DNA of 64,000 bases from Galbibacter pacificus (GTDB taxonomy: Bacteria > Bacteroidota > Bacteroidia > Flavobacteriales > Flavobacteriaceae): contig NZ_JAQSVC010000003.1 of NCBI RefSeq assembly GCF_029603165.1, positions 434,001-498,000 on the forward strand, read 5' to 3'. Below the pieces are notes generated by a model. The model was not told where the DNA came from. It made no database searches and worked only from the letters and a program-made list of their open reading frames with translations. How positions within the stretch are numbered: the stretch's first letter is position 1; the number at the start of each line of letters is the position of its first letter. Below, piece by piece: positions 56,243 through 64,000 of this stretch. The translations under genes and the position numbers were made by a program.

Positions 56243-56524
56243 TTAAAAAATATGGTCGCTTTTGTTGAAGATAAAAGTAACCAGTTCTATGGTATTGGAA
56301 TTTACCCTGTAAACCAATGATACACGCGTATTTATAACATATTTGTGCAACCCCTCAAAATCAGAAGTTTTACCTAAAAAGGGCTGTGTTCTGAGCGTGT
56401 CGATAACCTCATAAGTTTGATTCTCAAAACGTTCAACGATATCAATGTTCCAGTTAGAAAAAATTTGCTCAATAATATCCAAATACGTATGTTGAGCATG
56501 GATAGACCAGACGATTTGATACAT
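56243..56524 (-). CDS. RelE/ParE family toxin
   Basis: The 93-residue protein fits the RelE/ParE fold: 'YQIVWSIHAQHTYLDIIEQ' at the start, 'TLRTQPFLGKTSDFEGLHKYV' in the centre with the first part 'TLRTQPFLGKTSDF', and 'VSLVYRVNSNTIELVTFIF' at the end. ParE toxins poison gyrase and RelE toxins cut mRNA on the ribosome; which one applies cannot be said. Its start codon shares one base with the stop of the antitoxin gene at 56524. Confidence 0.88.
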   Translation of the reverse strand: MYQIVWSIHAQHTYLDIIEQIFSNWNIDIVERFENQTYEVIDTLRTQPFLGKTSDFEGLHKYVINTRVSLVYRVNSNTIELVTFIFNKSDHIF

Positions 56525-56772
56525 TAGCTATTTTTAAGCTGATTGATTTTAGACTTAACTTTAGCCATAACCTGCTCATGGGGAACTACTCGTCCATTGG
56601 CAATATCGTCCAATCCCTTTTGAATATCCTGTTGGTATGCTTCGGAAAGGTCATCGTACCAATCTTTGTTGGGCGTACTATTTTTGAGCGATTTTAGTTT
56701 GCTCAAAACAGCTTCATCCTTAAGATTGACTAACCAATTGATAAGATCTAATTTAAGTGCTTGCATATCCAT
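56524..56772 (-). CDS. Antitoxin of the ParE/RelE-type pair
   Basis: The 82-residue protein has the charged helical form of Bacteroidota ParD-like antitoxins, with 'LINWLVNLKDEAVLSKLKSL' at the start and 'IANGRVVPHEQVMAKVKSKI' at the end, where 'G-R-VPHE-VM' is a conserved feature of this group. It overlaps the toxin gene by one base and is translated first, the usual order. Confidence 0.87.
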   Translation of the reverse strand: MDMQALKLDLINWLVNLKDEAVLSKLKSLKNSTPNKDWYDDLSEAYQQDIQKGLDDIANGRVVPHEQVMAKVKSKINQLKNS

Positions 56773-56990
56773 AAGACAAAGATACCAAAAAGAGGTAATA
56801 ATTTAGTTAAAATCCACTCTACACTTCTGTAATCATAATTATTTTACGCAATCGTCGTAAAACTGCTATCATTTTAAAATGATGAATGACACTGACAGGG
56901 CACTATTTATTGCCATAATAAAAAGACCTGAGCAACAATCCAAAATTGCAAAAGAATATGTCTTTTGTGTTTTTGCTAACAAACTGGAAA

Positions 56991-57189
56991 TTATAAAGGA
57001 AAGGAGATAACAAAGGTAGTGTGTGCCTGACTTGGTCAAGGCTTAAATACCCTCCGTGAACCTCTACTATTTTTGGAAAGGGTGAGGCCGATTCCCGCAC
57101 CATCTTTCCGGGTGGTAAAAAAAGGCAAAAAGACCTTGTTTTCTATTTCTTTATCGACTCCTGTACCGGTATCCGCAAGGTAGATTATA
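56991..57189 (-). pseudogene. Histidine-kinase ATPase-domain remnant with frameshifts
   Basis: On the minus strand from about 57189, the DNA encodes 'IIYLADTGTGVDKEIENK' and 'VFLPFFTTRKDGAGIGLTLS', the G1 and F/G2 boxes of an HATPase domain. The frame then shifts to 'KIVEVHGGYLSL', and again to 'TTFVISFPL' followed by TAA at 56991. Together this is the last 65 residues of a kinase broken by two frameshifts, with the 5' part missing. It may have been cut by the cassette that now begins at 57190. It resembles the C-terminus of the kinase at 58614-59957 in motif order but is not a copy of it. Confidence 0.72.
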
Positions 57190-57222
57190 TGGATTTTTTA
57201 TATATTTCGTTTTTTAATTCAT

Positions 57223-57237
57223 AAACTTATAAGTTTG
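57223..57237. promoter_or_regulatory. Palindrome overlapping a promoter box before mobile mystery protein A
   Basis: AAACTTATAAGTTT (57223-57236) is a perfect 14-bp palindrome. Within it begins TAAGTTTG (57230-57237), a match to the Bacteroidota -7 consensus; TTTC at 57205-57208, 21 bases before it, is a near match to -33 TTTG. A repressor bound here would block the promoter. The HTH protein encoded at 57355 is the natural candidate. AT-richness makes chance matches more likely. Confidence 0.45.
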
Positions 57238-57354
57238 TTTTAAATAGTTTAATATATAGCTATAAATTTATATTTTAAATATTTTTATAAATATATAAGT
57301 ATATATTTGTATATTATATATAACCTTTTAAATTTAAAAAATAAGACTCATCTT

Positions 57355-57819
57355 ATGAAAGATTCAAAACATAGATTAATAATAGAACAATTGGACAATA
57401 AACTAAAAGTTTATACACCTTTGCTAAATATTACCATACCTGACAAAGGTTGGTTACATGTTATTCGCAAAACCTATAAAATGTCTTTAAGGCAATTTGG
57501 CGAACGTTTAGGGGTAACACCTCCAGCCGTTGAAGGGTATGAAAAAAGAGAAAAAGAAGGCTCTATTACCTTAAAAAGTTTAGAGGAAGCCGGGAAAGCT
57601 TTAAATATGAAACTTGTCTATGGTTTTGTTCCCGTGGATGGTTCCATTGAAAAGACAATCGAAAAAAGAGCAAGAGCATTGGCTTTGGAAATCGTCAGGG
57701 CAACATCGAATACGATGGCATTGGAAGACCAAGAAAACACCGATAAAAGATTACAAAAAGCTATTGATGAAAAGACAAAAGAAATAGTTGAAGAAATGCC
57801 ACGCTACCTATGGGATTAA
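57355..57819 (+). CDS. Mobile mystery protein A (HTH protein)
   Basis: Starting at the ATG at 57355, the protein is about 154 residues. An XRE-like helix-turn-helix is visible: 'YKMSLRQFGERLGVTPPAVEGYEKRE', split as 'YKMSLRQFGERLG' and 'VTPPAVEGYEKRE', then a C-terminal region 'LALEIVRATSNTMALEDQ'. It matches the TIGR02612 mobile mystery protein A family, which always precedes a Fic-domain protein B. The two genes overlap by 10 bases (57810-57819). It probably controls the pair and may counter the Fic toxin. Confidence 0.85.
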   Translation: MKDSKHRLIIEQLDNKLKVYTPLLNITIPDKGWLHVIRKTYKMSLRQFGERLGVTPPAVEGYEKREKEGSITLKSLEEAGKALNMKLVYGFVPVDGSIEKTIEKRARALALEIVRATSNTMALEDQENTDKRLQKAIDEKTKEIVEEMPRYLWD

Positions 57820-58415
57820 AAGACGATATGGGTTACGTCACAGGTCAGACACCTTTGAGCGAAGAAGAAATGGAAGGGCTGCTCATTCCAACGATTACCA
57901 CACGTGAAGAACTGGACGAATTTGAGCAACTCAATATCCAAAAAGCTGTTGAATATTATCTTATTAGAAGAAAGTTTAAAACCGATAAAATCCTCACCGA
58001 AGATTTTATTATGGGTGTCCACAAAAAGATGCTAAGCGATGTTTGGGCTTGGGCAGGACAGTTCAGACAAAGTGAAAAGACTATTGGTATATCATGGCAC
58101 CAAGTACCTATAAGGCTTCGCCAACTGTTGGGTGATTGTAGGTTTTGGATTGAAAACAGTACATATTCCGAAGAAGAGATTGCAATACGCTTTAAACACG
58201 AAATGGTTGCCATTCATTTGTTTACCAATGGTAATGGTCGGCATTCCCGTTTAATGGCTGACATCGTTATGAAGCATATTTTCAAAAAGCCAAAATTTAC
58301 TTGGGGGCGTAATAACTTGATCAATAAAAGTGAAGTACGTGACACGTATATAAAAGCGCTAAAAAAAGCCGATAATGGGGATTTAAAAGATTTGATTGCT
58401 TTTGCCCGATCATAA
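57810..58415 (+). CDS. Mobile mystery protein B (Fic-domain protein)
   Basis: The 201-residue protein carries the Fic core: 'HLFTNGNGRHSRLMAD', the active-site motif HPFxx-GNGRxxR with L in place of P and N in the acidic position, and helix 'RFKHEMVAI'. Fic enzymes transfer AMP or other nucleotides to hydroxyl groups on proteins. The N-terminal 'GQTPLSEEEMEGLLIP' is typical of TIGR02613 mobile mystery protein B. The family is linked to mobile regions, and with protein A it forms a toxin-antitoxin-like pair. Confidence 0.88.
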   Translation: MGLKDDMGYVTGQTPLSEEEMEGLLIPTITTREELDEFEQLNIQKAVEYYLIRRKFKTDKILTEDFIMGVHKKMLSDVWAWAGQFRQSEKTIGISWHQVPIRLRQLLGDCRFWIENSTYSEEEIAIRFKHEMVAIHLFTNGNGRHSRLMADIVMKHIFKKPKFTWGRNNLINKSEVRDTYIKALKKADNGDLKDLIAFARS

Positions 58416-58613
58416 TAACAAGGTTTATCTTTAGATATATCCAACTTGTATTCATTTTTATCCAATTAAGGATTTGTCTTGAATTAAGATTTATTGAAAT
58501 ACATGAATTGGGGGATTGACTACCTCATCACATGGAACGTATCGGCTGCCTGTGTGTTGGCCCTTGGGTCGTACTTTATTCAATTAGGAGCAATTCTTAA
58601 GGGTGTTAGCAGG

Positions 58614-59957
58614 TTAAAATACCAAACTAATGGTTGTGCCTCTGCCCACGACACTTTGTATTTGAACCTTTCCCCGGTGCAATAGCATAATCTGTTTGCA
58701 CAGGCTCAAACCGATACCGCTTCCATTTTTTTTGGTGCTGTAGAAAGGCACGAATACCGTATCCATAATTTCTTCCGGGATTCCCCTTCCGTTATCGGTA
58801 ACCCTAATGATCGTATTTCCGTTTACAGACTGATTGGCCAAAACCTTAATTGTAGGTGTTGCTGTTTTTACACAGGCGTCAACTGCATTTAAGATCAGGT
58901 TAATCAAAACCTGTTCGATTAAGTAGGCATCGATTTCCAGTTCAAGTTCCAACGGATGTATTTCAAAAGCTATCAAAACCCCTTTTGCTTCCAGGGAAGG
59001 CAGCATCAGCCTGTTGATGCTGTGAAAGAGCTCTTCAACTTTGGTAAGATGCGGGTTCAGCTGCGTGATCTTATTTAAACTTCGATACGTTTTGGCAAAT
59101 TTCATCAAGCCGTCACTTCGTTTTTTAATACTTTCAATACCCTCGTATAAATCTTCTGTAATCAACGGATAGAGCTCAGGGGCTTCCATAGATTCCTGAA
59201 TACTTCCTTTTAAGGTCTCCGCCAGTGAACTGATAGGCGCAATGGAATTCATGATTTCATGGGTCATCACGCTCAATAATTTTTTCCAGGCTTCCGATTC
59301 ATTTTTGTTAAGGGTATCATCAATATTTTGCAGCACCACTAATTTAAACGTATTGGAAGCCACTTCAAAGATAGCGTTCGAAACCAACATTTTACTTTTT
59401 TCATTTCCTATCTCGAGTGTGACCGATGCTGAATTGGCATGGTTTACAACAAAAAGGCGCTCATACAGATCCTGCTTCCTGCTTTCGATAAAACTGATGT
59501 TTTTTATGGAAGGAATGTCAAGCATTCTCTTTAAGGATTCATTGATCCATAATACCCCGCCCGTTTTTATATCGTAAGCGATGATCCCCACCTGTACTAC
59601 CTCCAGAATTTTTTGCAGGTACAGGTATTGTGTCTCCTTTTGGCTGTTTATATCCTTGATGGTCCTGTTCACTTCATTAAATCCCCGATGAAGCCTTTGC
59701 ATATCTTTAGAACCGTGTTTCTCTGAATACCACCTGGAAAAGTCCCTGTACCTGACCGCTTCAAAAAAATCATCGATTTCCACAAACCGTTTCACCGTGA
59801 ATTTATAGAGGCTATAAGCAGCCATAAAACTCCCTGTAGCGGCCACGATGATGATGTATCCATTTAAAATAGTAACGGAATACGCCAGTAATGCCAACAG
59901 TATAAATAGTATGATGATCCTCGTAATGAATACAATTTTGTAGTTGTTATAAACCAT
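58614..59957 (-). CDS. NtrY-like membrane sensor histidine kinase
   Basis: The 447-residue protein has two adjacent membrane helices (about 8-50), a PAS domain (about 105-220), a HisKA helix with the histidine in 'VMTHEIMNSIAPISSLA' near 239 and an ATPase domain with 'RVTDNGRGIPEEI', 'VPFYSTKKNGSGIGLSL' and 'GRGTTISLVF'. It overlaps the NtrC-like regulator by 11 bases, read after it. Its ligand is unknown; the divergent efflux operon suggests envelope stress or a toxic compound (inference). Confidence 0.93.
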   Translation of the reverse strand: MVYNNYKIVFITRIIILFILLALLAYSVTILNGYIIIVAATGSFMAAYSLYKFTVKRFVEIDDFFEAVRYRDFSRWYSEKHGSKDMQRLHRGFNEVNRTIKDINSQKETQYLYLQKILEVVQVGIIAYDIKTGGVLWINESLKRMLDIPSIKNISFIESRKQDLYERLFVVNHANSASVTLEIGNEKSKMLVSNAIFEVASNTFKLVVLQNIDDTLNKNESEAWKKLLSVMTHEIMNSIAPISSLAETLKGSIQESMEAPELYPLITEDLYEGIESIKKRSDGLMKFAKTYRSLNKITQLNPHLTKVEELFHSINRLMLPSLEAKGVLIAFEIHPLELELEIDAYLIEQVLINLILNAVDACVKTATPTIKVLANQSVNGNTIIRVTDNGRGIPEEIMDTVFVPFYSTKKNGSGIGLSLCKQIMLLHRGKVQIQSVVGRGTTISLVF

Positions 59958-61293
59958 ACTTGTTGAGTCTTCGGTAAAGTGCAGTTCTGGTAATTCCCAA
60001 CTCCTTGGCGGATTTGGATATGTTTCCGTTGTTTTTTTCCACGACCTTTAGGATGGTATTTTTCTCCATGGTCTCGAGCGTTAAATCATTTTCACAAACC
60101 GTGTCCTGAAACTTCTCGATAGGAGAGAACATCAAATCCCCGGCCGTTAATGTTTGACCTTCCGCCATAATAACAGCCCTCTCCAATGCGTACTGGAGCT
60201 CTCTTACATTTCCCGGGAACTTGTAATCCTTCAGTTTTTCCGTAAAGCTTGCATCTACGGTAAAGGAATCTTTAAAATACTTTTCCGCATACATGTTTAT
60301 AAAATGATTTGTCAATAATTTTATATCGCCTCCGCGAGCTCTTAAAGGCGGAATCGTAAGCTCTACGGTATTGATGCGGTATATCAAATCTTTGCGGAAC
60401 CTATTTTCATCGGCCAGGACGGTTAATTCCAAATTAGTGGCACATAGTAACCGGATGTCCACAGGAATTGGTTCATTTGACCCTAGAGGCGTTATTTGCC
60501 TGTTTTGCAGTACCGTTAAAAGCCTGGCTTGCTGCTGAAGTGAAATATTCCCTATTTCATCTAAAAAAAGGGTGCCCCCCGATGCAATTTCAAACCTTCC
60601 TTTCCGATCCTCACGGGCATCGGTAAAAGCTCCTTTTTTATACCCAAACAATTCACTCTCAAACAAGGAGGCCGTCAATGCCCCTACATCTACTTTCACA
60701 AACGGTTTGTCTTTTCGCAGGGAATTCTCGTGAATAGCACTGGCTATAAGGTCTTTTCCGGTACCGTTTTCACCGAGTATAAGGACATTGGCATCGGTAG
60801 GAGCTATTTTTTCAAGTTTAAAAAAAACATCTTTGATCACCGCGCTTTCACCGATAATTTTTCCTGCTTCGGTCTTCAGGGAGCTGCGCGCTGGTTTTTT
60901 CTTGCCTTTTTTCTCGGTAAGTTCGTGTAATGTTTGCACGAGCCTTTCATTCTCCCATGGCTTTACAATAAAATCAGAAGCGCCCTCTTTAAGCGACCTG
61001 ACGGCCAGATCTATATCGCCATAGGCCGTAATTAAAATAACATCGGTAGCGGGACTCAATTGCTTTATTTTTTTCAACCAGTAAATCCCCTCATTTCCCG
61101 TATTTACAAGTCCGTTAAAGTTCATATCCAAAATAACAATGTCAAAATTGTTTTTTTCAAAAAGTGACATAATGTTGTTTGGTCTTTTTTCCACAACAAC
61201 TTCCTTTACTTTAGATTTTAACAACAGACGAAGGGCAATGAGCACATCACTGTCATCATCTAGAATCAATATTTTAATGTCCTTTAAGCGCAT
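59947..61293 (-). CDS. Sigma-54-dependent response regulator (NtrC family)
   Basis: The 448-residue protein has a receiver with D56 in 'DIVILDMNFN', a central AAA+ domain with Walker A GENGTGKD, the sigma-54 contact loop GAFTDA (where E. coli NtrC has GAFTGA), 'FLDEIGNISL' as Walker B, and a C-terminal Fis-type helix-turn-helix 'NISKSAKELGITRTALYRR'. It should activate sigma-54 promoters from a distance. The paired repeats at 61364-61402, between it and the efflux operon, are its most likely binding sites. Confidence 0.95.
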   Translation of the reverse strand: MRLKDIKILILDDDSDVLIALRLLLKSKVKEVVVEKRPNNIMSLFEKNNFDIVILDMNFNGLVNTGNEGIYWLKKIKQLSPATDVILITAYGDIDLAVRSLKEGASDFIVKPWENERLVQTLHELTEKKGKKKPARSSLKTEAGKIIGESAVIKDVFFKLEKIAPTDANVLILGENGTGKDLIASAIHENSLRKDKPFVKVDVGALTASLFESELFGYKKGAFTDAREDRKGRFEIASGGTLFLDEIGNISLQQQARLLTVLQNRQITPLGSNEPIPVDIRLLCATNLELTVLADENRFRKDLIYRINTVELTIPPLRARGGDIKLLTNHFINMYAEKYFKDSFTVDASFTEKLKDYKFPGNVRELQYALERAVIMAEGQTLTAGDLMFSPIEKFQDTVCENDLTLETMEKNTILKVVEKNNGNISKSAKELGITRTALYRRLNKYGL

Positions 61294-61363
61294 ACATACA
61301 ATATTACAATATTATCAGACTTACTAAAAATGGATTATTGGTTAATTTCAAAAGTCAAAAGAC

Positions 61364-61403
61364 TGTAACATTTCCGTACATAAAGTGTATCGTTTCCGAA
61401 CAC
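61364..61403. promoter_or_regulatory. Tandem 17-bp sites, likely upstream activator sites
   Basis: TGTAACATTTCCGTACA at 61364-61380 and TGTATCGTTTCCGAACA at 61386-61402 match at 14 of 17 positions and start exactly 22 bases apart, about two helical turns. Each has a TGTA/ACA dyad character around a TTTCCG core. Sites paired on one DNA face are expected for NtrC-type activators. The first base of the efflux gene is 100-140 bases downstream. Confidence 0.65.
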
Positions 61404-61455
61404 CTTCCTTCCGCTGCATAAATTCAATCTAATGACAATCAGCTTTTTATGTTTT

Positions 61456-61471
61456 TGGCATACAAATCCCT
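61456..61471 (+). promoter_or_regulatory. Candidate sigma-54 promoter
   Basis: TGGCATACAAATCCCT compares with the -24/-12 consensus TGGCAC-N5-TTGCW: the -24 part is nearly perfect, and the -12 part keeps T, C and the final T but lacks the TG of TTGC. Spacing is right. It lies 31 bases before the efflux gene start and 54 bases after the paired sites. Confidence 0.45.
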
Positions 61472-61501
61472 ATACCGTCTATATAAAATTGAATTGATGC
61501 T

Positions 61502-62752
61502 ATGGACATCCCATTAGAAAAGAAAAGGTTTACCAAATCAAGAATGTTGATTTTGGGAGGAAGTATACTGCTTTTTGCCTTTATCGTTTTTGTGATTATT
61601 TCTTCTTCAGGAGCCTCTAAATTAAATGTGGAGCGTGAACGCATTACCATTAGTGAAGTAACACAAGGCGCATTTCAGGAAGCTATTCCCGTCAACGGAA
61701 TTGTACTCCCCATCACCACTATTTATCTCGATGCTGTAGAAGGCGGCCGGGTAGAGGAAAAATTTGTTGAAGACGGCGCCATGATGAAAAAGGGAGCGCC
61801 GATACTCCGGCTTTCCAATACGGATTTAGAATTGAGTTTGGTCAATCAGGAAACGGCAGTGTACAACTTACTCACCCAAATGCAAATTCAACAGAATTCC
61901 GCCAGACAAAATACCATTAACAGGCTCAATCAATTGACCGATGTAAAGAACAGCCTTATCGAGGCAGAACGGGTCTATAATTTAAACAAACGGCTCTATG
62001 ATAAAGATGCTATCGGACGTCAGGACTTAATAGCTTCTGAAAACGAATACAACTATCAAAAACAACGAATGGAGCTGGCGCAACAGGTAGTAGCGCAAGA
62101 CTCTATTGCTACCAACCAGGAATTATCGCAGGCACAAAGCTCCTATCAAAGGACAAGAACCGCCTTGGAACTTATGCGTAAAAAAGTGGGTGATTTGGTG
62201 GTGAAGGCACCTGTAGACGGGCGGTTAACCTCCCTGGATGCCGAAATTGGTCAGTCAAAAACCAAAGGGGAGCGCCTCGGACAAATTGATGTGCTCAGCG
62301 GGTTTAAGGTACGGGTAGCAATAGACGAACATTATATTGCCAGGATTTATAGCGGGCAAGTGGGTACTTTTTCCTTTAACGGGAAGGCCTACACTTTGGA
62401 AATTAAAAAAGTATACACACAGGTGACCAACGGTCGCTTTCAGGTAGATATGCATTTTCAGGGAGATGTTCCCGAAGGAATAAGAAGGGGGCAGACCCTA
62501 CAGATACGGGTGGCCCTTAGTCAGGAAAAACAGGCCGTATTGATTCCTAAAGGCGGGTTTTTTCAACAAACCGGAGGGAACTGGATTTTTAAACTGGAAG
62601 CTAATGGCAATACCGCCTATAGACAACCCATACAGTTAGGAAATCAAAACACCGAATATTACGAAGTTGTTGACGGCTTACATCCGGGCGATAAAGTAGT
62701 TACCTCCGGATATGATAATTATGAAGAAATCCAGGAACTTGTTTTAAATTAA
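61502..62752 (+). CDS. Periplasmic adaptor subunit of an efflux/ABC transporter (MacA/HlyD type)
   Basis: The 416-residue protein has one N-terminal membrane helix (about 15-38), a lipoyl half ('VEGGRVEEKFVEDGAMMKKG'), a coiled-coil hairpin (about 110-220, rich in Q, E, L), the second lipoyl half ('LVVKAPVDGRLTSLDAEIGQ'), and beta-barrel and membrane-proximal domains to the end. Such adaptors join MacB-type ATPase/permeases to an outer-membrane channel. It leads the operon and lies downstream of the sigma-54-like promoter. Confidence 0.93.
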   Translation: MDIPLEKKRFTKSRMLILGGSILLFAFIVFVIISSSGASKLNVERERITISEVTQGAFQEAIPVNGIVLPITTIYLDAVEGGRVEEKFVEDGAMMKKGAPILRLSNTDLELSLVNQETAVYNLLTQMQIQQNSARQNTINRLNQLTDVKNSLIEAERVYNLNKRLYDKDAIGRQDLIASENEYNYQKQRMELAQQVVAQDSIATNQELSQAQSSYQRTRTALELMRKKVGDLVVKAPVDGRLTSLDAEIGQSKTKGERLGQIDVLSGFKVRVAIDEHYIARIYSGQVGTFSFNGKAYTLEIKKVYTQVTNGRFQVDMHFQGDVPEGIRRGQTLQIRVALSQEKQAVLIPKGGFFQQTGGNWIFKLEANGNTAYRQPIQLGNQNTEYYEVVDGLHPGDKVVTSGYDNYEEIQELVLN

Positions 62753-62784
62753 TAGCATTATAAAAAGAATTCAATACTACCATC

Positions 62785-63462
62785 ATGATAAAAATCACCG
62801 ATTTAGAAAAATTTTACCGAACAGAAGAGGTACAAACCGTTGCCTTGAACAAGCTTTCTTTTGAAGTCAAGGAAGGGGAATTTGTCGCTGTGATGGGACC
62901 TTCGGGATGTGGAAAATCTACCTTGTTAAACATTTTAGGGCTTTTAGACGACCTCGATGGAGGAAGTTTTGTTTTTAACGGAATTGAGGTCTCGGACTTT
63001 AATGAGCGTAAAAGATCGAACCTGAGAAAGCACAACATCGGTTTTGTATTTCAAAGCTTTAACCTCATCGATGAGCTTACGGTATTTGAAAATGTCGAAC
63101 TCCCGCTGATCTATACAGGCATAAAGCCGTCAGAGAGAAAAAAACGGGTGCACGAAGTATTGGAGAAGATGCAGATCATGCACCGGCGAAAACATTTCCC
63201 GCAGCAACTCTCCGGGGGCCAGCAACAGCGGGTAGCCGTAGCAAGGGCCGTGGTGAACAACCCAAAACTAATTCTCGCAGATGAGCCAACGGGGAACCTG
63301 GATAGCAGTAACGGAAATGAAGTAATGGACCTGCTTACCGACCTCAACCAACAAGGGACCACCATCATCATGGTAACACACAGTGAACACGATGCCAAGT
63401 TCAGTCACCGTATCATCAGGATGCTGGACGGGCAAAAAGTAACGGAAAACGTTTTGGTCTAA
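62785..63462 (+). CDS. MacB/LolD-type ABC transporter ATP-binding protein
   Basis: The 225-residue ATPase has Walker [10 protein letters not shown] at 38-46, Q-loop '[22 protein letters not shown]', with the first part '[14 protein letters not shown]', signature '[14 protein letters not shown]' and Walker B '[13 protein letters not shown]'. It belongs to the MacB/LolD group that works on lipoproteins, peptides or antibiotics. It lies 32 bases after the adaptor gene and 28 bases before the permease gene. Confidence 0.95.
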   Translation: MIKITDLEKFYRTEEVQTVALNKLSFEVKEGEFVAVMGPSGCGKSTLLNILGLLDDLDGGSFVFNGIEVSDFNERKRSNLRKHNIGFVFQSFNLIDELTVFENVELPLIYTGIKPSERKKRVHEVLEKMQIMHRRKHFPQQLSGGQQQRVAVARAVVNNPKLILADEPTGNLDSSNGNEVMDLLTDLNQQGTTIIMVTHSEHDAKFSHRIIRMLDGQKVTENVLV

Positions 63463-63490
63463 ACCACTAACATAGCAATCAGGACCAGTT

Positions 63491-64000
63491 ATGATCAAGA
63501 ATTATTTTAAAATAGCATGGAGGAATCTTAAAAGCCAACCCTTTTTCACCATACTGAACATTTTTGGCCTGGCCATTGGTCTGGCTGGGGGGCTCTTGGT
63601 TTCATTATACATTTATGATGAGTTCAGTTATGACCGAATGTTCGTCGATGCCGATCGCATATACCGTATCAACGCGGATCTGAAATTTGGAGGCGACATC
63701 CATAATTTTGCGACCGTAACCGCTCCTATGGCCGATGCCATTCGAAGTGATATCCCGGAAGTTGAAATGACTACGAGATTTCGGACCGTGGGAACCATGC
63801 TTCTTAAAAAAACAGGATCGGTCATCAATGTAAAGGAAACACATGCAACCTATGTGGACTCCACTTTTTTTAACATGTTCGGAATTGATTTGTTGGTCGG
63901 AGATCCAAAAACGGCTTTAAAAGAGCCGAACACATTGATATTGACCAAAACTGCCGCTAAAAAACATTTCGACATTCATAATGCTGTAGGACAGCCCCTT
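63491..64000 (+). CDS. MacB/FtsX-like ABC transporter permease (right-edge partial)
   Basis: The frame starts at the ATG at 63491 and runs off the right edge, giving 170 residues. It begins 'MIKNYFKIAWRNLKSQPFFT' and 'ILNIFGLAIGLAGGLLVSLY', an FtsX-type first helix preceded by a basic, amphipathic segment, followed by the MacB periplasmic core ('YDRMFVDADRIYRINADL', 'DIPEVEMTTRFR'). It is the membrane partner of the ATPase, and further permeases may follow outside the window. Confidence 0.93.
   Translation, partial: MIKNYFKIAWRNLKSQPFFTILNIFGLAIGLAGGLLVSLYIYDEFSYDRMFVDADRIYRINADLKFGGDIHNFATVTAPMADAIRSDIPEVEMTTRFRTVGTMLLKKTGSVINVKETHATYVDSTFFNMFGIDLLVGDPKTALKEPNTLILTKTAAKKHFDIHNAVGQPL

Larger units (their letters stand above)
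56773..57354. other. Region between the toxin pair and mobile mystery protein A
   Basis: Bases 56991-57189 hold a decayed histidine-kinase fragment. Bases 57190-57354 are extremely AT-rich and hold a 14-bp palindrome that overlaps a promoter-like box. The rest, 56773-56990, is AT-rich without a recognisable gene. Confidence 0.7.

Noticed and set aside
57190-57354. An origin or attachment site in the very AT-rich stretch
   Set aside because: No DnaA-box cluster, iterons or direct-repeat ends were seen; a promoter region explains it.
58494-58685. A 63-codon plus-strand frame between the Fic gene and the histidine kinase
   Set aside because: Its 3' third lies inside the kinase gene on the other strand and its sequence shows no family; the frame is most likely accidental.

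Overview
The window reads as chromosomal DNA of a Bacteroidota bacterium, most likely a marine member of the Flavobacteriaceae. This rests on AT-rich coding DNA, few Shine-Dalgarno sequences, the gene orders tdk-alr-mscL-asd and DUF177-rpmF-fabH-accB-accC, a PorE-like TPR/propeller/OmpA protein, many Bacteroidota lipoproteins, and candidate TAnnTTTG promoter boxes. No rRNA, tRNA, CRISPR array or complete insertion sequence was recognised.

Bases 1-28,300 are mostly core genome. A left-edge hydrolase fragment and a cluster of methionine sulfoxide repair genes (an MsrA-like protein, msrA, msrB) come first, with a frameshifted small gene, a DM13 protein and selO among them. Next follow recJ, an OsmC protein, a uracil-DNA-glycosylase-like protein and rsmI on the minus strand, then tdk-alr-mscL-asd on the plus strand. 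After these come two secreted peptidases, an orphan ABC ATPase, cell-envelope proteins, mtgA, and the lipid start genes (DUF177, rpmF, fabH, accB, accC) with pdxA and ribE.

Bases 28,375-44,829 are envelope and signalling genes, visibly more AT-rich in the middle. A PorE-like protein faces a plus-strand run: a large hybrid histidine kinase, an HPt protein with a degenerate receiver, a lone receiver, a membrane HEAT-repeat protein, a PgaC-like glycosyltransferase, a TPR plus YaiO-type outer-membrane barrel protein, and a membrane-anchored protein of unknown family. Together they look like a synthase-dependent exopolysaccharide system wired to its own phosphorelay, the best candidate here for an undescribed system. 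An LVIVD-repeat lipoprotein and an LTA-synthase-like sulfatase-fold enzyme flank it.

Bases 44,900-54,500 hold accessory metabolic genes: an outer-membrane barrel with two DUF1254/DUF1214 lipoproteins, a TauE/SafE permease, two VOC proteins, an AraC regulator, a DUF983 protein, a secreted hydrolase and a RibD-type reductase. Bases 54,700-58,450 are a scarred region: an ECF sigma gene cut off before its DNA-binding helix, an island-type ssb, a ParE-like toxin/antitoxin pair, a frameshifted histidine-kinase remnant, and a mobile mystery protein A/B pair (HTH plus Fic).

Bases 58,614-64,000 hold an NtrY/NtrC-like two-component pair divergent from a MacAB-like efflux operon that runs off the right edge. 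Between them lie two 17-bp sites that match at 14 positions and are spaced 22 bp apart, followed by a sigma-54-like promoter.
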